Part shown: positions 26,717-35,251 of the stretch, piece after piece
Layout: each line of letters begins with the position of its first letter
Numbering within the stretch: the stretch's first letter is position 1
Source of the DNA: Pseudomonas sp. AOB-7
GTDB taxonomy: Bacteria; Pseudomonadota; Gammaproteobacteria; Pseudomonadales; Pseudomonadaceae
Length of the DNA: 64,000 nt
Assembly: GCF_003696305.1 (NCBI RefSeq)
Contig: NZ_RFFK01000001.1
Location: forward strand, 558,001-622,000
Direction: 5' to 3'
The notes under the pieces: model-generated
The model's input: the letters and a program-made list of their open reading frames with translations, nothing else
Databases searched by the model: none
What the model was told of the DNA's origin: nothing
Translations under genes and position numbers: made by a program

Positions 26717-28726
26717 ATGTCCCTGCCCAAACACCACCTGGAACTGCTCAGCCCTGCCCGCGATGTGGCCATCGCCCGCGAGGCCATCCTGCATGGCGCC
26801 GACGCCATCTACATCGGCGGGCCGAGCTTCGGCGCGCGGCACAACGCCTGCAACGAGGTGAGCGAGATCGCCGAGCTGGTGGAATTCGCCCGCCGCTACC
26901 ACGCGCGGGTGTTCACCACGCTCAACACCATCCTCCACGACGACGAGCTGGAGCCGGCGCGCAAGCTGATCCACCAGCTCTACGACGCCGGTGTGGATGC
27001 GCTGATCGTGCAGGATATGGGGGTGATGGAGCTGGATATTCCGCCGATCGAGCTGCATGCCAGCACCCAGACCGATATCCGCACTCTGGAGCGGGCCAAG
27101 TTCCTCGATCAGGCCGGCTTCTCCCAGCTGGTGCTGGCGCGCGAGCTGAACCTGCAGGAAATCCGCACTATTGCCGAGGCCACCGACGCGGCCATCGAGT
27201 TCTTCATCCACGGCGCGCTGTGCGTGGCCTTCTCCGGCCAGTGCAACATCTCCCACGCGCAGACCGGGCGCAGCGCCAACCGTGGCGACTGCTCGCAGGC
27301 CTGCCGCCTGCCCTACACCCTCAAGGATGAAAAAGGCGGGGTTATCGCCTACGAGAAGCACCTGCTGTCGATGAAGGACAACAACCAGAGCGCCAACCTG
27401 CGCGCCCTGGTCGAGGCCGGCGTGCGCTCGTTCAAGATCGAGGGGCGCTACAAGGACATGGGCTACGTGAAGAACATCACCGCCCATTACCGCAAGGAGC
27501 TCGACGCCATCCTCGAGGATCGCCCGGACCTGGCCCGCGCCTCCAGCGGCCGCACCGCGCACTTCTTCCTGCCCGATCCGGACAAGACCTTCCACCGCGG
27601 CAGCACCGACTATTTCGTCACCGAGCGCAAGGTGGACATCGGCGCCTTCGACTCGCCGACCTTTACCGGGCTCTCCGTTGGTCATGTCGAGAAGGTGGGC
27701 AAGCGCGACCTGATCGCCGTCACCCATGAGCCACTGTCCAACGGCGACGGCCTCAACGTGCTGGTTAAGCGCGAGGTGGTGGGTTTTCGCGCCAATATCG
27801 CCGAACTAAAAGGCGAGTTCGAGGAAGAAGGCGAGAAGCGCTACCGCTACCGCGTCGAGCCCAACGAGATGCCCGAGGGGCTTTTCCGCCTGCGCCCGAA
27901 TCATCCGTTGTCGCGCAACCTCGACCACAACTGGCAGCAGGCGCTGCAACGTACCAGCGCCGAACGCCGTATCGGCGTCAGCTGGCAGGCCGAGCTGCGC
28001 GAGCAGCAGTTGAAACTGACCGCCACCAGCGAGGAAGGCGTCAGCGTCGAGGTCGCCCTGCCCGGCCCCTTCGGCCCGGCCAACAAGCCGGAGCAGGCGC
28101 TGGACGGCCTGCGCGACCTGCTCACCCAGCTCGGCACCACCATCTACCATGCCCAGGGCGTGACCCTGGACGCGCCGCAGGCCTTCTTCGTGCCCAACTC
28201 GCAGCTCAAGGCGCTGCGCCGCGAGGCCATCGAGGCGCTGACCGCGGCGCGCGTCGCCGCCCATCCGCGCGGCAGTCGCAAGGCCGAAGCCATTCCTGCG
28301 CCGGTCTATCCGGAGGCGCATTTGAGCTTCCTCTACAACGTCTACAACCAGAAGGCCCGCGACTTCTACCATCGTCACGGCGTGCAGCTGATCGACGCGG
28401 CCTACGAGGCCCACGAGGAGCCCGGCGAGGTGCCGGTGATGATCACCAAGCACTGCCTGCGCTTCTCCTTCAACCTGTGCCCCAAGCAGGCCAAGGGCGT
28501 CACCGGCGTGAAAACCCGCGTCGCGCCGATGCAGCTGATCCACGGCGATGAGGTGCTGACCCTGAAGTTCGACTGCAAGCCGTGCGAGATGCACGTGGTC
28601 GGCAAGATGAAGGGGCATATCCTCGGCCTGCCGCAGCCTGGCAGCGCCGCCACCCAGGTGGTCGGCCAGATCAGCCCGGACGACCTGCTCAAGACCATCC
28701 GCCAAAAGCCGGGCTATAGCCACTGA
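26717..28726 (+). CDS. rlhA: 23S rRNA 5-hydroxycytidine C2501 synthase (RlhA, U32 family)
   Basis: 669 residues. The N-terminal U32 barrel starts LELLSPARDVAIAREAILHGADAIYIGGP and carries the signature IEFFIHGALCVAFSGQCNIS with clustered cysteines (also GDCSQACRLPY). With the later HCLRFSFNLCP and CKPCEMHV these are the cysteines proposed to hold an Fe-S cluster. The extra central DUF3656-type region and the length fit RlhA (about 650 residues) better than the shorter tRNA hydroxylation protein TrhP (about 450). Hydroxylates C2501 at the peptidyl transferase centre using prephenate-linked chemistry in E. coli. Confidence 0.88.
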   Translation: MSLPKHHLELLSPARDVAIAREAILHGADAIYIGGPSFGARHNACNEVSEIAELVEFARRYHARVFTTLNTILHDDELEPARKLIHQLYDAGVDALIVQDMGVMELDIPPIELHASTQTDIRTLERAKFLDQAGFSQLVLARELNLQEIRTIAEATDAAIEFFIHGALCVAFSGQCNISHAQTGRSANRGDCSQACRLPYTLKDEKGGVIAYEKHLLSMKDNNQSANLRALVEAGVRSFKIEGRYKDMGYVKNITAHYRKELDAILEDRPDLARASSGRTAHFFLPDPDKTFHRGSTDYFVTERKVDIGAFDSPTFTGLSVGHVEKVGKRDLIAVTHEPLSNGDGLNVLVKREVVGFRANIAELKGEFEEEGEKRYRYRVEPNEMPEGLFRLRPNHPLSRNLDHNWQQALQRTSAERRIGVSWQAELREQQLKLTATSEEGVSVEVALPGPFGPANKPEQALDGLRDLLTQLGTTIYHAQGVTLDAPQAFFVPNSQLKALRREAIEALTAARVAAHPRGSRKAEAIPAPVYPEAHLSFLYNVYNQKARDFYHRHGVQLIDAAYEAHEEPGEVPVMITKHCLRFSFNLCPKQAKGVTGVKTRVAPMQLIHGDEVLTLKFDCKPCEMHVVGKMKGHILGLPQPGSAATQVVGQISPDDLLKTIRQKPGYSH

Positions 28727-28734
28727 GCCCGGCC

Positions 28735-28845
28735 TCGCCTGTTCCCCGATAACCCCGATGCAATCCGGGGGGAATGCGCCTGTATGTCCCGGATTGCCTC
28801 CGGGCTACCACAACAGTCGCCAGCAAGCTGGCTCCTACAGATCGC
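28735..28845. repeat. REP-type hairpins downstream of rlhA
   Basis: Two CCGGAT...ATCCGG-type arms (around 28750-28770 and 28790-28808) are followed by GCCAGCAAGCTGGCTCCTAC (28819-28838), a common Pseudomonas dispersed hairpin. They fill the gap between two convergent genes. Confidence 0.6.
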
Positions 28846-28848
28846 GAA

Positions 28849-29157
28849 CTAGGCGCGCGCTGCACCCGCCGGGCTAAGCATCTCGATCTGGCGAACCTCG
28901 AAATCACGACGCAGGTAGTCCATGCGCTTCTCGTGGAATGCGCGCATATGCGGCAGCGCCGTGTGCTCGGCGAACGCCTCCGGCGACGCCCAGACCTCGT
29001 AGAAGATAAACAGCGTGGGGTCCTGCGCGTCGCGCAGCATGTGGTACTCGATGCAGCCGGGCTCGGCGCGGCTGGGCTCGACATGGGCGCGGAACAGGCG
29101 CTCGAAGGCCTCGGCCTGCTCCGGTCTGGTGTGGGCGTGAAGGATAAAGGCGTGCAT
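28849..29157 (-). CDS. Antibiotic biosynthesis monooxygenase-domain protein (YgiN-like)
   Basis: 102 residues forming a dimeric alpha/beta-barrel ABM domain (FILHAHTRPEQAEAFERLFRAHVEPSRAEPGCIEYHMLRD...). ATG 29157 with AGGAGG upstream. It resembles quinol monooxygenase YgiN. It is divergent from mdaB (29311), and in E. coli ygiN and mdaB form a quinone redox pair. The same two gene types side by side here support a shared role in quinone/quinol turnover. Confidence 0.88.
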   Translation of the reverse strand: MHAFILHAHTRPEQAEAFERLFRAHVEPSRAEPGCIEYHMLRDAQDPTLFIFYEVWASPEAFAEHTALPHMRAFHEKRMDYLRRDFEVRQIEMLSPAGAARA

Positions 29158-29310
29158 GCAAGACCTCCTGCAAAAGCGTTGTTTGCCGCACTCTAACGCA
29201 GTATAAATCCGGGCATTCGTGCCTTTCACTCAACAATCATTTGCCTGACCCACTCTGTTTCCCGCGCGGGTGCGCCGCTAACCTGCCGCCATTCTTTTGC
29301 GGAGACAGCC

Positions 29311-29898
29311 ATGAAAAACATCCTTCTGCTCGACGGCGGCAAGCAGTTCGCCCATTCCAACGGCCAGTACAACGCCACCCTGCACGAGGCCGCCGCGGCC
29401 TTCCTCGACCGCGCCGGGTTCGATATCAAGACCACCTTCATCGATGGCGGCTACGACGTCGCGCAAGAGGTGGAGAAATTCCTCTGGGCCGACGTGGTGA
29501 TCTACCAGATGCCCGGCTGGTGGATGGGCGCGCCCTGGACGGTGAAGAAGTACCTCGACGAGGTGTTCACCGCCGGCCACGGCAGCCTCTACGCCAACGA
29601 CGGCCGCACCCGCTCCGACGCCTCGCAGAAGTACGGCAGCGGCGGCCTGGTGCAGGGCAAGCAGTACCTGCTGTCGCTGACCTGGAACGCCCCGCAGCAG
29701 GCCTTCGACGACCCCAGCGACTTCTTCGAAGGCAAGGGCGTGGACGCGGTGTACTTCCCCTTCCACAAGGCCAACCAGTTCCTCGGCATGACTGCCCTGC
29801 CGACCTTCCTCAGCACCGACGTGATGAAGCAGCCGGATATCGAGCGCGACGTGGCCCGCTACCAGCAGCATCTGGCCGAGGTGTTCGGCGTCCACTGA
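29311..29898 (+). CDS. mdaB: NADPH:quinone reductase MdaB
   Basis: 195 residues, flavodoxin-like fold. KNILLLDGGKQFAHSNGQYNATLHEAA at the start and the MPGWWMGAPWTVKKYLDEVF segment (about residues 67-86) are the MdaB signature that binds FAD. It reduces quinones by two electrons, which protects against redox stress. Divergent from the YgiN-like gene with 153 bp between starts; a shared regulatory region is likely. Confidence 0.93.
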   Translation: MKNILLLDGGKQFAHSNGQYNATLHEAAAAFLDRAGFDIKTTFIDGGYDVAQEVEKFLWADVVIYQMPGWWMGAPWTVKKYLDEVFTAGHGSLYANDGRTRSDASQKYGSGGLVQGKQYLLSLTWNAPQQAFDDPSDFFEGKGVDAVYFPFHKANQFLGMTALPTFLSTDVMKQPDIERDVARYQQHLAEVFGVH

Positions 29899-29906
29899 GC
29901 CCCGGC

Positions 29907-30746
29907 TCAGCGCCCGCCGAACAGCGCCGTCCAGTAGATCCCCGCGTCGCTCTGCGGGTCGCTGGCGTAGGCCGCGCCGAGGTCCTGGTACTGCGGGTGC
30001 ATCAGGTTGGCGCAGTGCCCGGGGCTGGCGAGCCAGCCCTCGACCACCTTGGCCGGCGTATCCAGCGCCGCGGCGATGTTCTCGCCAATCTGGCCGCCGG
30101 CATAACCGGCCAGTTCGGCGCGGTCGCCGGGGGTGCGGCCGTCGCGGCCCTGGTGGGCGAAGAAGTTGCCGTTGGCCATGGCCCGGCTGTGCGCTTCGGC
30201 GGCGCTGCCCAGCTCGGCGTTCCAGGCCAGCGGCGCGGCGGCGACGAAGCTTTGGCCGCCGCACTGGCGCGCCTGGGCACGGGCGGCGTTGATCTGTTCC
30301 AACAGCTTCTGCCCCTCGGCCTGCCAATCGCCCAGGCGGCCGCTGAGCAGCGGTCGCGCCAGGACGATGCGCCAGTCGCGCTCGGCGCGGCTGACGCCGA
30401 TGTCGACGAACTGCGGGTCGAGCAGCACCCGGCAGAAACTTTCCGCCAGCGCCTGCATCGCCGCCTGCGCATCGCGCGGGCCGGACAGGCTGATGGCCTG
30501 CACGTTGACCAGCGGATAGCCCGCCGCACTCAAGGCCTGCTGCAGATCACCGGTGCCGGCCGCCGGCAGCAGCAGACGCGCATCGCTGGCCAGCGGCGGC
30601 AACGGCTCGGAGGCGTGCACGCCGCAGCGCTGCACCTCGCCGCGATAGGCGTTGATCGCCTCGACCAGCGCACCCTCCTCGGCCGCCTGCGCCGCCGCGG
30701 CGAACAGGCCCAGTGCCAGAACCAGTGCAGAAAGGGACAAGCGCAT
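29907..30746 (-). CDS. Secreted CAP (SCP/PR-1-like) domain protein
   Basis: 279 residues with a signal peptide (MRLSLSALVLALGLFAAAAQA). The second half (about residues 145-279) is a CAP domain: LLEQINAARAQARQCGG, HSRAMANGNFFAHQGRDGRTPGDR, GQIGENIA and the closing SPGHCANLMHPQYQDLGAAYA, with the His and Glu residues of the CAP cavity. The N-terminal 120 residues look like a second, more diverged CAP-like or unknown domain. Function of bacterial CAP proteins is largely unknown. Convergent with mdaB. Confidence 0.88.
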   Translation of the reverse strand: MRLSLSALVLALGLFAAAAQAAEEGALVEAINAYRGEVQRCGVHASEPLPPLASDARLLLPAAGTGDLQQALSAAGYPLVNVQAISLSGPRDAQAAMQALAESFCRVLLDPQFVDIGVSRAERDWRIVLARPLLSGRLGDWQAEGQKLLEQINAARAQARQCGGQSFVAAAPLAWNAELGSAAEAHSRAMANGNFFAHQGRDGRTPGDRAELAGYAGGQIGENIAAALDTPAKVVEGWLASPGHCANLMHPQYQDLGAAYASDPQSDAGIYWTALFGGR

Positions 30747-30904
30747 GGAACTCTCCTTAACAAGCCGACGGCACAGATGATGCGCGATTACCGCCGTCCA
30801 GGCCTACCCCCCGGCGGCGGCGCAGCGCGCTTATCGGCCGCCCCATTACCCTGCGCCGCCAGGGGGCGTATGGTGATAGTCCCATCCCTCACGGAGGAAC
30901 CGCC

Positions 30905-31270
30905 ATGTTCAAGGTAACCCGCAACGGCGACCAGCGCCTCGATGTGGACTTCGCCGGCAAACTGGACAGCGACGCCATGCGCGCCGCCCTCGACGAGCTG
31001 ACCCAGGCCGCCGAAGGTATCGAGCACGGGCGCATGCTCTATCGCATCGGCAACTTCGAGTGGCCGACCCTGGGCGCGGTGGGCGTCGAGCTGGCGCGCA
31101 TCCCGCAGCTGCTGCGCTTTATCCGCCAGTTCGACCGCGTGGCGGTGGTGGCCGATCAGCAGTGGCTGCGTACCGCCAGCCAAATGGAAGGCGCGCTGAT
31201 TCCCGGCCTGACGATCAAGGCATTCGACTCGATCCGCGAGGCGGAAGCCGAGGCCTGGCTGCAGCAGTGA
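30905..31270 (+). CDS. SpoIIAA-like (STAS-fold) protein
   Basis: 121 residues resembling the SpoIIAA-like/CRAL-TRIO-type STAS family often annotated DUF3478: GKLDSDAMRAALDELTQAAEGIEHGRMLYRIG..., FDRVAVVADQQWLR and the C-terminal FDSIREAEAEAWLQ. No phospho-acceptor Ser is obvious. Cytoplasmic. GGAGG 6 bases before the ATG. A single-gene unit between convergent and divergent neighbours. Confidence 0.85.
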   Translation: MFKVTRNGDQRLDVDFAGKLDSDAMRAALDELTQAAEGIEHGRMLYRIGNFEWPTLGAVGVELARIPQLLRFIRQFDRVAVVADQQWLRTASQMEGALIPGLTIKAFDSIREAEAEAWLQQ

Positions 31271-31276
31271 AGGCAT

Positions 31277-31305
31277 CGCGCTGCCGGAGGCGATCCGGCA
31301 GCGCG
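31277..31305. terminator. Bidirectional hairpin terminator candidate
   Basis: A perfect 11-bp stem (CGCGCTGCCGG/CCGGCAGCGCG) with a 7-base loop sits between two convergent genes, 6 bp after the stop of the STAS gene and 14 bp from the next gene's stop. Confidence 0.7.
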
Positions 31306-31318
31306 GGCCGCGGCGGCA

Positions 31319-31660
31319 TCAGCCGAGCTGGTCGACCATCACCGCGTTGCTGTAGACCAGGCTGCCGTCGCTGGCGCGGTGGCCGACCAGGTGGAACTGG
31401 CCGCGACGGTCTTCGCCACTGAGGTAGACCCGCCACTGGCAATCGGACAGCGGGCCGCATTCGGCCGGGGTGACCAGCTCCATCGCCGCCATGTCGGCAT
31501 CGACCATCATGTCCTTGCCGCCGCTCTTTTGCAGCTCTTCCTCGGCGCGTTCCAGGCGTAGGTGATCGGCCTCGCTGACGCGGAAGTGAAAGGTGCCGAT
31601 GGGCGTGGATTTCTGCTCACCGTTGCCCTTACGCCAGCCTTCGATGGTCAAGGTATTCAT
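31319..31660 (-). CDS. Conserved hypothetical protein, 113 residues
   Basis: Not recognised. MNTLTIEGWRKGNGEQKSTP, then FHFRVSEADHLRLERAEEELQKSGGKDMMVDADMAAMELVTP, then WRVYLSGEDRRGQFHLVGHRASDGSLVYSNAVMVDQL. This looks like a small beta-rich protein with one amphipathic helix and no export signal. ATG 31660 has a strong AGGAGG 8 bases upstream, so it is surely translated. Isolated, convergent with the STAS gene. Confidence 0.75.
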   Translation of the reverse strand: MNTLTIEGWRKGNGEQKSTPIGTFHFRVSEADHLRLERAEEELQKSGGKDMMVDADMAAMELVTPAECGPLSDCQWRVYLSGEDRRGQFHLVGHRASDGSLVYSNAVMVDQLG

Positions 31661-31824
31661 ATCCGGACCTCCTGAAAGTGGGTGCCACAAGCCCGCCGCC
31701 CGCGGCTAGGCCATTGGACAACAGTTTAGTCGACAGGCTGCAGACACAGGACAGGCGGCAGCGGCGTTTGCTTGGCCGGTCGATTCGGTTAGGCTCTGCC
31801 CCTCAATCAAACGGAGGTATTCCC

Positions 31825-32106
31825 ATGGCCCGCGCCACTGCCCGTCACATCCTGGTTGCCAGCGAAGACAAGTGCAACGAACTGAAAACCGCCATCGAAG
31901 GCGGCGCCGACTTCGCCCAGCTGGCGAAGGACAACTCCACCTGCCCGTCCGGCCGCAACGGCGGCGACCTGGGCTCCTTCGGCCCGGGCCAGATGGTCAA
32001 GGAGTTCGACACCGTGGTGTTCAGCGCGCCGGTCGGCGTGGTCCAGGGCCCGGTGAAGACCCAGTTCGGCTACCACCTGCTGGAAGTCACCAGCCGCCAG
32101 GACTGA
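31825..32106 (+). CDS. ppiC: Parvulin-type peptidyl-prolyl isomerase
   Basis: 93-residue stand-alone parvulin domain: ARHILVASEDKCNELKTAIEGGADFAQLAKDNSTCPSGRNGGDLGSFGPGQMV...FGYHLLEV. The active-site residues of PpiC (His8 in RHIL, Cys40 in STCPSG, the FGYHLL His) are present. Length equals E. coli PpiC. Cytoplasmic foldase. GGAGG 6 bases before the ATG; alternative upstream starts of the open frame were rejected on length and SD. Confidence 0.95.
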   Translation: MARATARHILVASEDKCNELKTAIEGGADFAQLAKDNSTCPSGRNGGDLGSFGPGQMVKEFDTVVFSAPVGVVQGPVKTQFGYHLLEVTSRQD

Positions 32107-32117
32107 TCCGCGCGGCG

Positions 32118-32142
32118 CTGGCGTCGGCCCCCGGCCGACGCC
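32118..32142. terminator. Hairpin between convergent ppiC and EamA genes
   Basis: GGCGTCGGC and GCCGACGCC pair perfectly around a short C-rich loop. It is placed where transcripts from both sides end. Confidence 0.6.
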
Positions 32143-32143
32143 G

Positions 32144-33049
32144 TCACTCCAGCCCCGCCGCCCCCTGCGCCCGCCACAGGCGCAGCCGCTCCAGCAGCTT
32201 GCCGCCCCACACATTGATCAGCAGCCCACCCATCACCAGCGCCACGCCGACCAGTTGCAGCGCGCCCAGGCGTTCGCCCAGCAGCAGCGCCGCGCAACCG
32301 ATGCCCACCACCGGCACCAGCAGCGAGAACGGCGCCACCTGGCTGGCCGGGTAGCGCGACAGCAGGCGACTCCACAGGCCATAGCCGAGAATGGTCGCGG
32401 CGAACGCCAGGTAGGCCAGCACCAGCAGCGCCTCCACCCCGAAGCCGCGCAGCGCGCTTTCGATCGCCGCCGGCCCTTCCAGCCACAGCGACAGCCCCAG
32501 AAAAGGCAGCGGCGGCACCAGGCTGCCCCAGACCACCAGGCCGACCAGGTTCACCCGGCCCAGCTTGCGCGTGACGATATTGCCCAGCGCCCACATCGCG
32601 GCGGCGCCAATGGTCAGGGCGAAGCCTGCCAGGGTCATCGCCTGGCCGCCCTGCAGGCCGATCAACGCCAGCCCGGCGGCTGCCACCAGCAGGCCCAGCA
32701 GGTTGCTCGCGCGCAGGCGCTCGCCCAGCAGCAGCGCGGCGAAGAACAGGGTAAAGAAGGCCTGCGACTGCAGCACCAGCGAGGCCAGCCCGGCCGGCAT
32801 GCCCACATGCATGGCGTAGAACAGGCAGGCGAACTGGCCCAGCGAGATGGTCAGGCCGTAGGCCAGCAGCCAGCGCAGCGGCACCTGTGGCCGGCGCACG
32901 AAGAGAATCGCGGGAAAGGCGGCGAGCAGGAAACGCAGCGCGCCGAGTAGCATCGGCGGCATCTCGTGCAGGCCGAGCTTGATCACCACGAAGTTCAGGC
33001 CCCAGACGACTATCACCAGCAGCGCCAGCAGCAGATCTTTGGGCGACAT
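32144..33049 (-). CDS. EamA/DMT family transporter
   Basis: 301 residues, ten membrane helices in two EamA repeats (KDLLLALLVIVVWGLNFVVIKLGLHEMPP at the start and a second copy from about residue 150). The N-terminus resembles the O-acetylserine/cysteine exporter YdeD (EamA) of E. coli, so export of amino-acid metabolites is the leading guess. Divergent from the TSUP gene with 177 bp between starts. Confidence 0.85.
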   Translation of the reverse strand: MSPKDLLLALLVIVVWGLNFVVIKLGLHEMPPMLLGALRFLLAAFPAILFVRRPQVPLRWLLAYGLTISLGQFACLFYAMHVGMPAGLASLVLQSQAFFTLFFAALLLGERLRASNLLGLLVAAAGLALIGLQGGQAMTLAGFALTIGAAAMWALGNIVTRKLGRVNLVGLVVWGSLVPPLPFLGLSLWLEGPAAIESALRGFGVEALLVLAYLAFAATILGYGLWSRLLSRYPASQVAPFSLLVPVVGIGCAALLLGERLGALQLVGVALVMGGLLINVWGGKLLERLRLWRAQGAAGLE

Positions 33050-33226
33050 GGGGCAATCCTCGCGGTCAGGGAGCGGCCATTAGAACAAGCACATAGCCTG
33101 CGCGGCAGACACAGTGAGCGCGGAAAAACGCCACACAGTGCGCTGATCGCCCGTCCTGTGCCGCTGGCCGTTCTGCCGCGCCGCGCCCTTTGCTACCCTG
33201 CGCCCTCCTTCGCCGCGGCCGCTGCC

Positions 33227-33961
33227 ATGAGCCTGTCCGACTTCCTCCTGTTCGCCCTGCCGGCGATCTTCCTCACCGGGCTGTCCAAGGGCGGCTTCGG
33301 CGGCGCCCTGGGCGGCATCGCCGTGCCGCTGCTGGCGCTGGCCACCTCGCCCAAGCAGGCGGTGGCGATCATGCTGCCGATCCTCTGCCTGGCCGACGTG
33401 GTGGGGCTGAAGGCCTACTGGGGCAAGTGGGACGCGGCCAACCTCAGGGTGATGCTGCCCGGCGCGCTGATCGGCATCGTCATCGGTGCGCTGACCTTCG
33501 AGCTGTTCGACGAGCGCAGCATCGGCCTGCTGATCGGGGTGATCGCGGTGGGCTTCGTCGCCCTCGGCCTGCTCGCCGGCAACCAGGCGCCGCGGCCGCT
33601 GCACAAGGGCCGCGGCACCCTGCTGTCGAGCCTGGCCGGCTTCACCAGCTTCGTCGCCCATGCCGGCGGGCCGCCGGTGATGATGCACCTGCTGCCGCAA
33701 CAGCTGGACAAGCTGCGTTTCGTCGCCACCATCAACCTGTTCTTCCTGCTGACCAACGCGGCCAAGCTGCTGCCCTACGCCGCCCTGGGCCAGTTCAGCC
33801 GGGACAACCTGCTGCTGAGCCTGATGCTCGCGCCCATAGTGCCGCTCGGCGTGTGGAGCGGCCTGTGGCTGCAGTCGCGGGTCAACCACCAGTGGTTCTA
33901 CCGCATCGCCCGGCTGGGCATCCTGCTGGCCGGCGTGCAGCTGATCTGGCGCAATCTGTAG
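33227..33961 (+). CDS. TSUP family (TauE/SafE) membrane protein
   Basis: 244 residues with seven to eight helices. The family signature LSKGGFGGALGGIAVPLLAL (about residues 21-40) and a second half-repeat around residues 130-150 (GFTSFVAHAGGPPVMMHLLPQQL) are clear. The family exports sulfite, sulfoacetate or related anions. The specific substrate is unknown. ATG 33227 is chosen because the MSLSDFLLF start matches family length; the longer upstream frame would overlap the divergent gene. Confidence 0.87.
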   Translation: MSLSDFLLFALPAIFLTGLSKGGFGGALGGIAVPLLALATSPKQAVAIMLPILCLADVVGLKAYWGKWDAANLRVMLPGALIGIVIGALTFELFDERSIGLLIGVIAVGFVALGLLAGNQAPRPLHKGRGTLLSSLAGFTSFVAHAGGPPVMMHLLPQQLDKLRFVATINLFFLLTNAAKLLPYAALGQFSRDNLLLSLMLAPIVPLGVWSGLWLQSRVNHQWFYRIARLGILLAGVQLIWRNL

Positions 33962-33964
33962 CCC

Positions 33965-34031
33965 TCATCGCCCCTGCAGGAGCGACCTCAGCCGCGACGC
34001 TGGCGGCGCTGCGGGGGATTCGGTCCGCAGG
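33965..34031. repeat. REP-like element
   Basis: GCAGGAGCGACCTCAGCCGC (33977-33996) and the following GCGGGGGATTCGGTCCGCAGGAGC arm resemble the GTAGGAGCGGC family seen at 13891. They separate convergent genes. Confidence 0.5.
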
Positions 34032-34033
34032 AG

Positions 34034-34741
34034 CTACAGCCCGAGGATCTCGCGCAACTCGCGCGCCGTCGGCATCCGCGCCGAGATGCCGCTGGCGAAG
34101 TCGAAGCGCTTGGCCGTGGCCAGCGGCCCGACTATCACCGGATCGAAACCGGCATCGGTCACCAGGCGCGCCGCCACCTCCAGCGCCGCCTCGTCATCGC
34201 CGGCCAGCGGGATGGCCAGTTTCTCGCCGCTGCGATGGGCCTGGTTGCGCAGGTTGTGGGCGGAAATGGCGTTGAACGCGCGCACCAGGCGCACGCCGGG
34301 CAGAAAGCGCTGCGAGGCCAGGCCGGCGCCCAGCTCGCGGGCCTCCTCGGCCATCGGCCCGTCGCGTTCCGGGCGCGGATTGCCGGCATCCAGCAGCACC
34401 TTGCCGGCCAGTTCGCCGGCAAGGTCGCGGCCGATCTGCGGCGTGGCGGCGTAGGGCACCGCCAGCAGTATCACCTGGCCGAACTCGGCCGCCTCGCGCG
34501 GGGTGCCGACCCGGGCGCGCTCGCCCAGCTCCAGGGCCAGCGGCTGCAGACGCTAGGGATGACGCGAGGACATCATCACCTCGTGCCCCGCCTCGACCCA
34601 CAGCCGCGCCAGCGCGCCGCCGATATTACCGGTGCCGATGATGCCGATGCGCAAGGCGTCCGCGTGCGCCAGCGCCGGGGCGCCGCCCAGCAGCACCAGC
34701 AGGCCCAGCGCGGTGGCGAAACGATGCAGGAAAAGGGACAT
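34034..34741 (-). pseudogene. Exported F420-type NADP oxidoreductase gene interrupted by an in-frame TAG
   Basis: ATG 34741 (AGGAGG upstream) opens a signal peptide (MSLFLHRFATALGLLVLLGGAPALAHA) followed by a dinucleotide-binding start ALRIGIIGTGNIGGALARLWVEAGHEVMMSSRHP. The frame then meets TAG at 34555-34553 and continues in the same frame as RLQPLALELGERARVGTPREAAEFGQVILLAVPY... to the stop at 34034. Homologous proteins normally have an ordinary residue between SSRHP and RLQPLA, so a single CAG-to-TAG or GAG-to-TAG change broke it. Total read-through length is about 235 residues. The intact remainder suggests a recent event, a sequencing error, or stop-codon suppression. Confidence 0.82.
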
Positions 34742-34947
34742 GGCGACCTCCTCGAACGCGTCACGGCGACACAGGCCAAGCATAGAGAAGCCGCACGCGA
34801 CGACCGTCGCCGATTCGCAACAGGGTGTTGCCCGCCAGCTATGCTTGAAAGGCGATAACGCATGACAGCCGGCTGCAGGGGCCGAGGAGGTGGTAGTGAC
34901 CCGAATGCATTTACCCAGTCAATGACCAACTTCCCGGAGACACGACC

Positions 34948-35079
34948 ATGAGCAAGAGCATGGATTCCCACAAAGAAGGCAAGAAGAAGCCGCTGAAAAC
35001 GGCACACGAGAAACGCATGGCCAAACGCGAGAAGAAACACGGCCAGACCCTGCTCGGCAGCCACTCGCCCAACGCCTGA
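34948..35079 (+). CDS. Very basic 43-residue protein
   Basis: ATG 34948 with CCGGAGA upstream encodes MSKSMDSHKEGKKKPLKTAH and then EKRMAKREKKHGQTLLGSHSPNA. It is about one-third Lys/Arg, without hydrophobic segments, suggesting binding to nucleic acid or ribosomes. A 10-bp perfect hairpin follows 10 bp after the stop, so it looks like a complete small gene. No family recognised. Confidence 0.65.
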   Translation: MSKSMDSHKEGKKKPLKTAHEKRMAKREKKHGQTLLGSHSPNA

Positions 35080-35089
35080 GCCCCAGCCT

Positions 35090-35114
35090 GCCGGCGCAGA
35101 ACCGCTGCGCCGGC
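35090..35114 (+). terminator. Terminator hairpin of the 43-residue gene
   Basis: GCCGGCGCAG (35090-35099) pairs perfectly with CTGCGCCGGC (35105-35114) around a 5-base loop, followed by a short mixed T stretch. Confidence 0.65.
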
Positions 35115-35251
35115 GCTTCCCCCGCCGCCAACGCCATCCGGGAAATTGCGCGTGCCGCCGGCGCCGCAAGGCACTAGAATCCGCAGCCTAACCGATCGTC
35201 CGGCCGCCCCGCGCCGCGACGCCGTCTCACCTATCGGCCAGGAGACCCCAG

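Noticed and set aside
32966..33226. 87-residue N-terminal extension of the TSUP protein
   Set aside because: It would overlap the start of the divergent EamA gene and is hydrophilic and unlike the family. The start MSLSDFLLF gives the normal length.
34553..34783. Stand-alone 76-residue secreted peptide ending HP
   Set aside because: Its sequence is the N-terminus of the reductase continued in the same frame after the TAG, so it is a truncation product, not a separate gene.
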